From: an uncultured Candidatus Hydrogenedens sp. | Lineage (GTDB): Bacteria; Myxococcota; UBA4151 | Assembly (NCBI GenBank): GCA_902574205.1 | Contig: CACGMS010000009.1 | Location: forward strand, 1 to 44,459 | DNA: 44,459 nt | Direction of reading: 5' to 3' | Shown here: positions 44,341 through 44,459 of the stretch, piece after piece | Layout of the letters: every line of letters starts with the position of its first letter | Position numbering within the stretch: position 1 is the stretch's first letter | Position numbers and translations under genes: made by a program | The notes under the pieces: model-generated | Seen by the model: only the letters and a program-made list of their open reading frames with translations | Databases searched by the model: none | What the model was told of the DNA's origin: nothing

Positions 44341-44459
44341 CCATTGCGGGTCTTTCGGATGCCTAGGTGTAGGCTTCTGGCGCTTCTTCCACAGTAAATA
44401 GTTCTGACTTTCGCCAAGAGCCGACAGAAGCCGACATCAGCGATCATCAAGTTTGATTG

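Noticed and set aside
44419-44436. AGCCGACAGA-AGCCGACATC short tandem repeat after glmS
   Set aside because: Only two copies of 8 nt; too short to be a transposon end or CRISPR repeat.
44238-44450. 70-aa minus-strand ORF containing YSTVTDLAKFLGWSTS
   Set aside because: This is the reverse complement of the conserved glmS 3' end, a known type of spurious ORF, not a gene.
1-44459. CRISPR arrays, tRNA/rRNA genes, transposases, phage or defense genes
   Set aside because: None were recognisable; by-eye reading found no regularly spaced repeats or cloverleaf-like genes, although a tRNAscan or CRISPR search was not possible here.

Overview
The window is an almost entirely coding stretch of a Gram-negative bacterial chromosome. 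Gene order, Cys-rich lipoprotein and poly-Gly content look Myxococcota/'deltaproteobacterial'-like, but that is inference. About 25 kb is a large co-oriented flagellar cluster: fliO-fliP-fliQ-fliR-flhB-flhA-flhF-flhG-fliA-fliJ, then flgF-flgG-flgA-flgH-flgI-flgJ(M23)-flgM-flgN-flgK-flgL-csrA-fliW, then flagellin 1-fliD-fliS-flagellins 2, 3 and 4-flaG-fliT-like. A flagellin glycosylation module follows (Maf/DUF115, PseB-like, PseC-like), then a PilZ-type protein. The rest is housekeeping: methylmalonyl-CoA epimerase, an outer-membrane barrel, argH, an unannotated small lptM-like lipoprotein gene, dapA, dapB, folK, a Cys-rich lipoprotein, an ABC-F ATPase, an ApbE-like lipoprotein, glmU, and glmS with an intact-looking attTn7 region. 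The most interesting signal is in the non-coding leaders. All four flagellin genes have small hairpins with GGA in the loop upstream of a GGA-containing Shine-Dalgarno. Several resemble the CsrA consensus (ACANGGANGU), and csrA-fliW sits in the same cluster. An orphan flagellin-type SD/start with a 7-codon ORF, and an SD-in-loop hairpin that buries the maf start codon, suggest a wider RNA-level circuit for flagellin supply and glycosylation.
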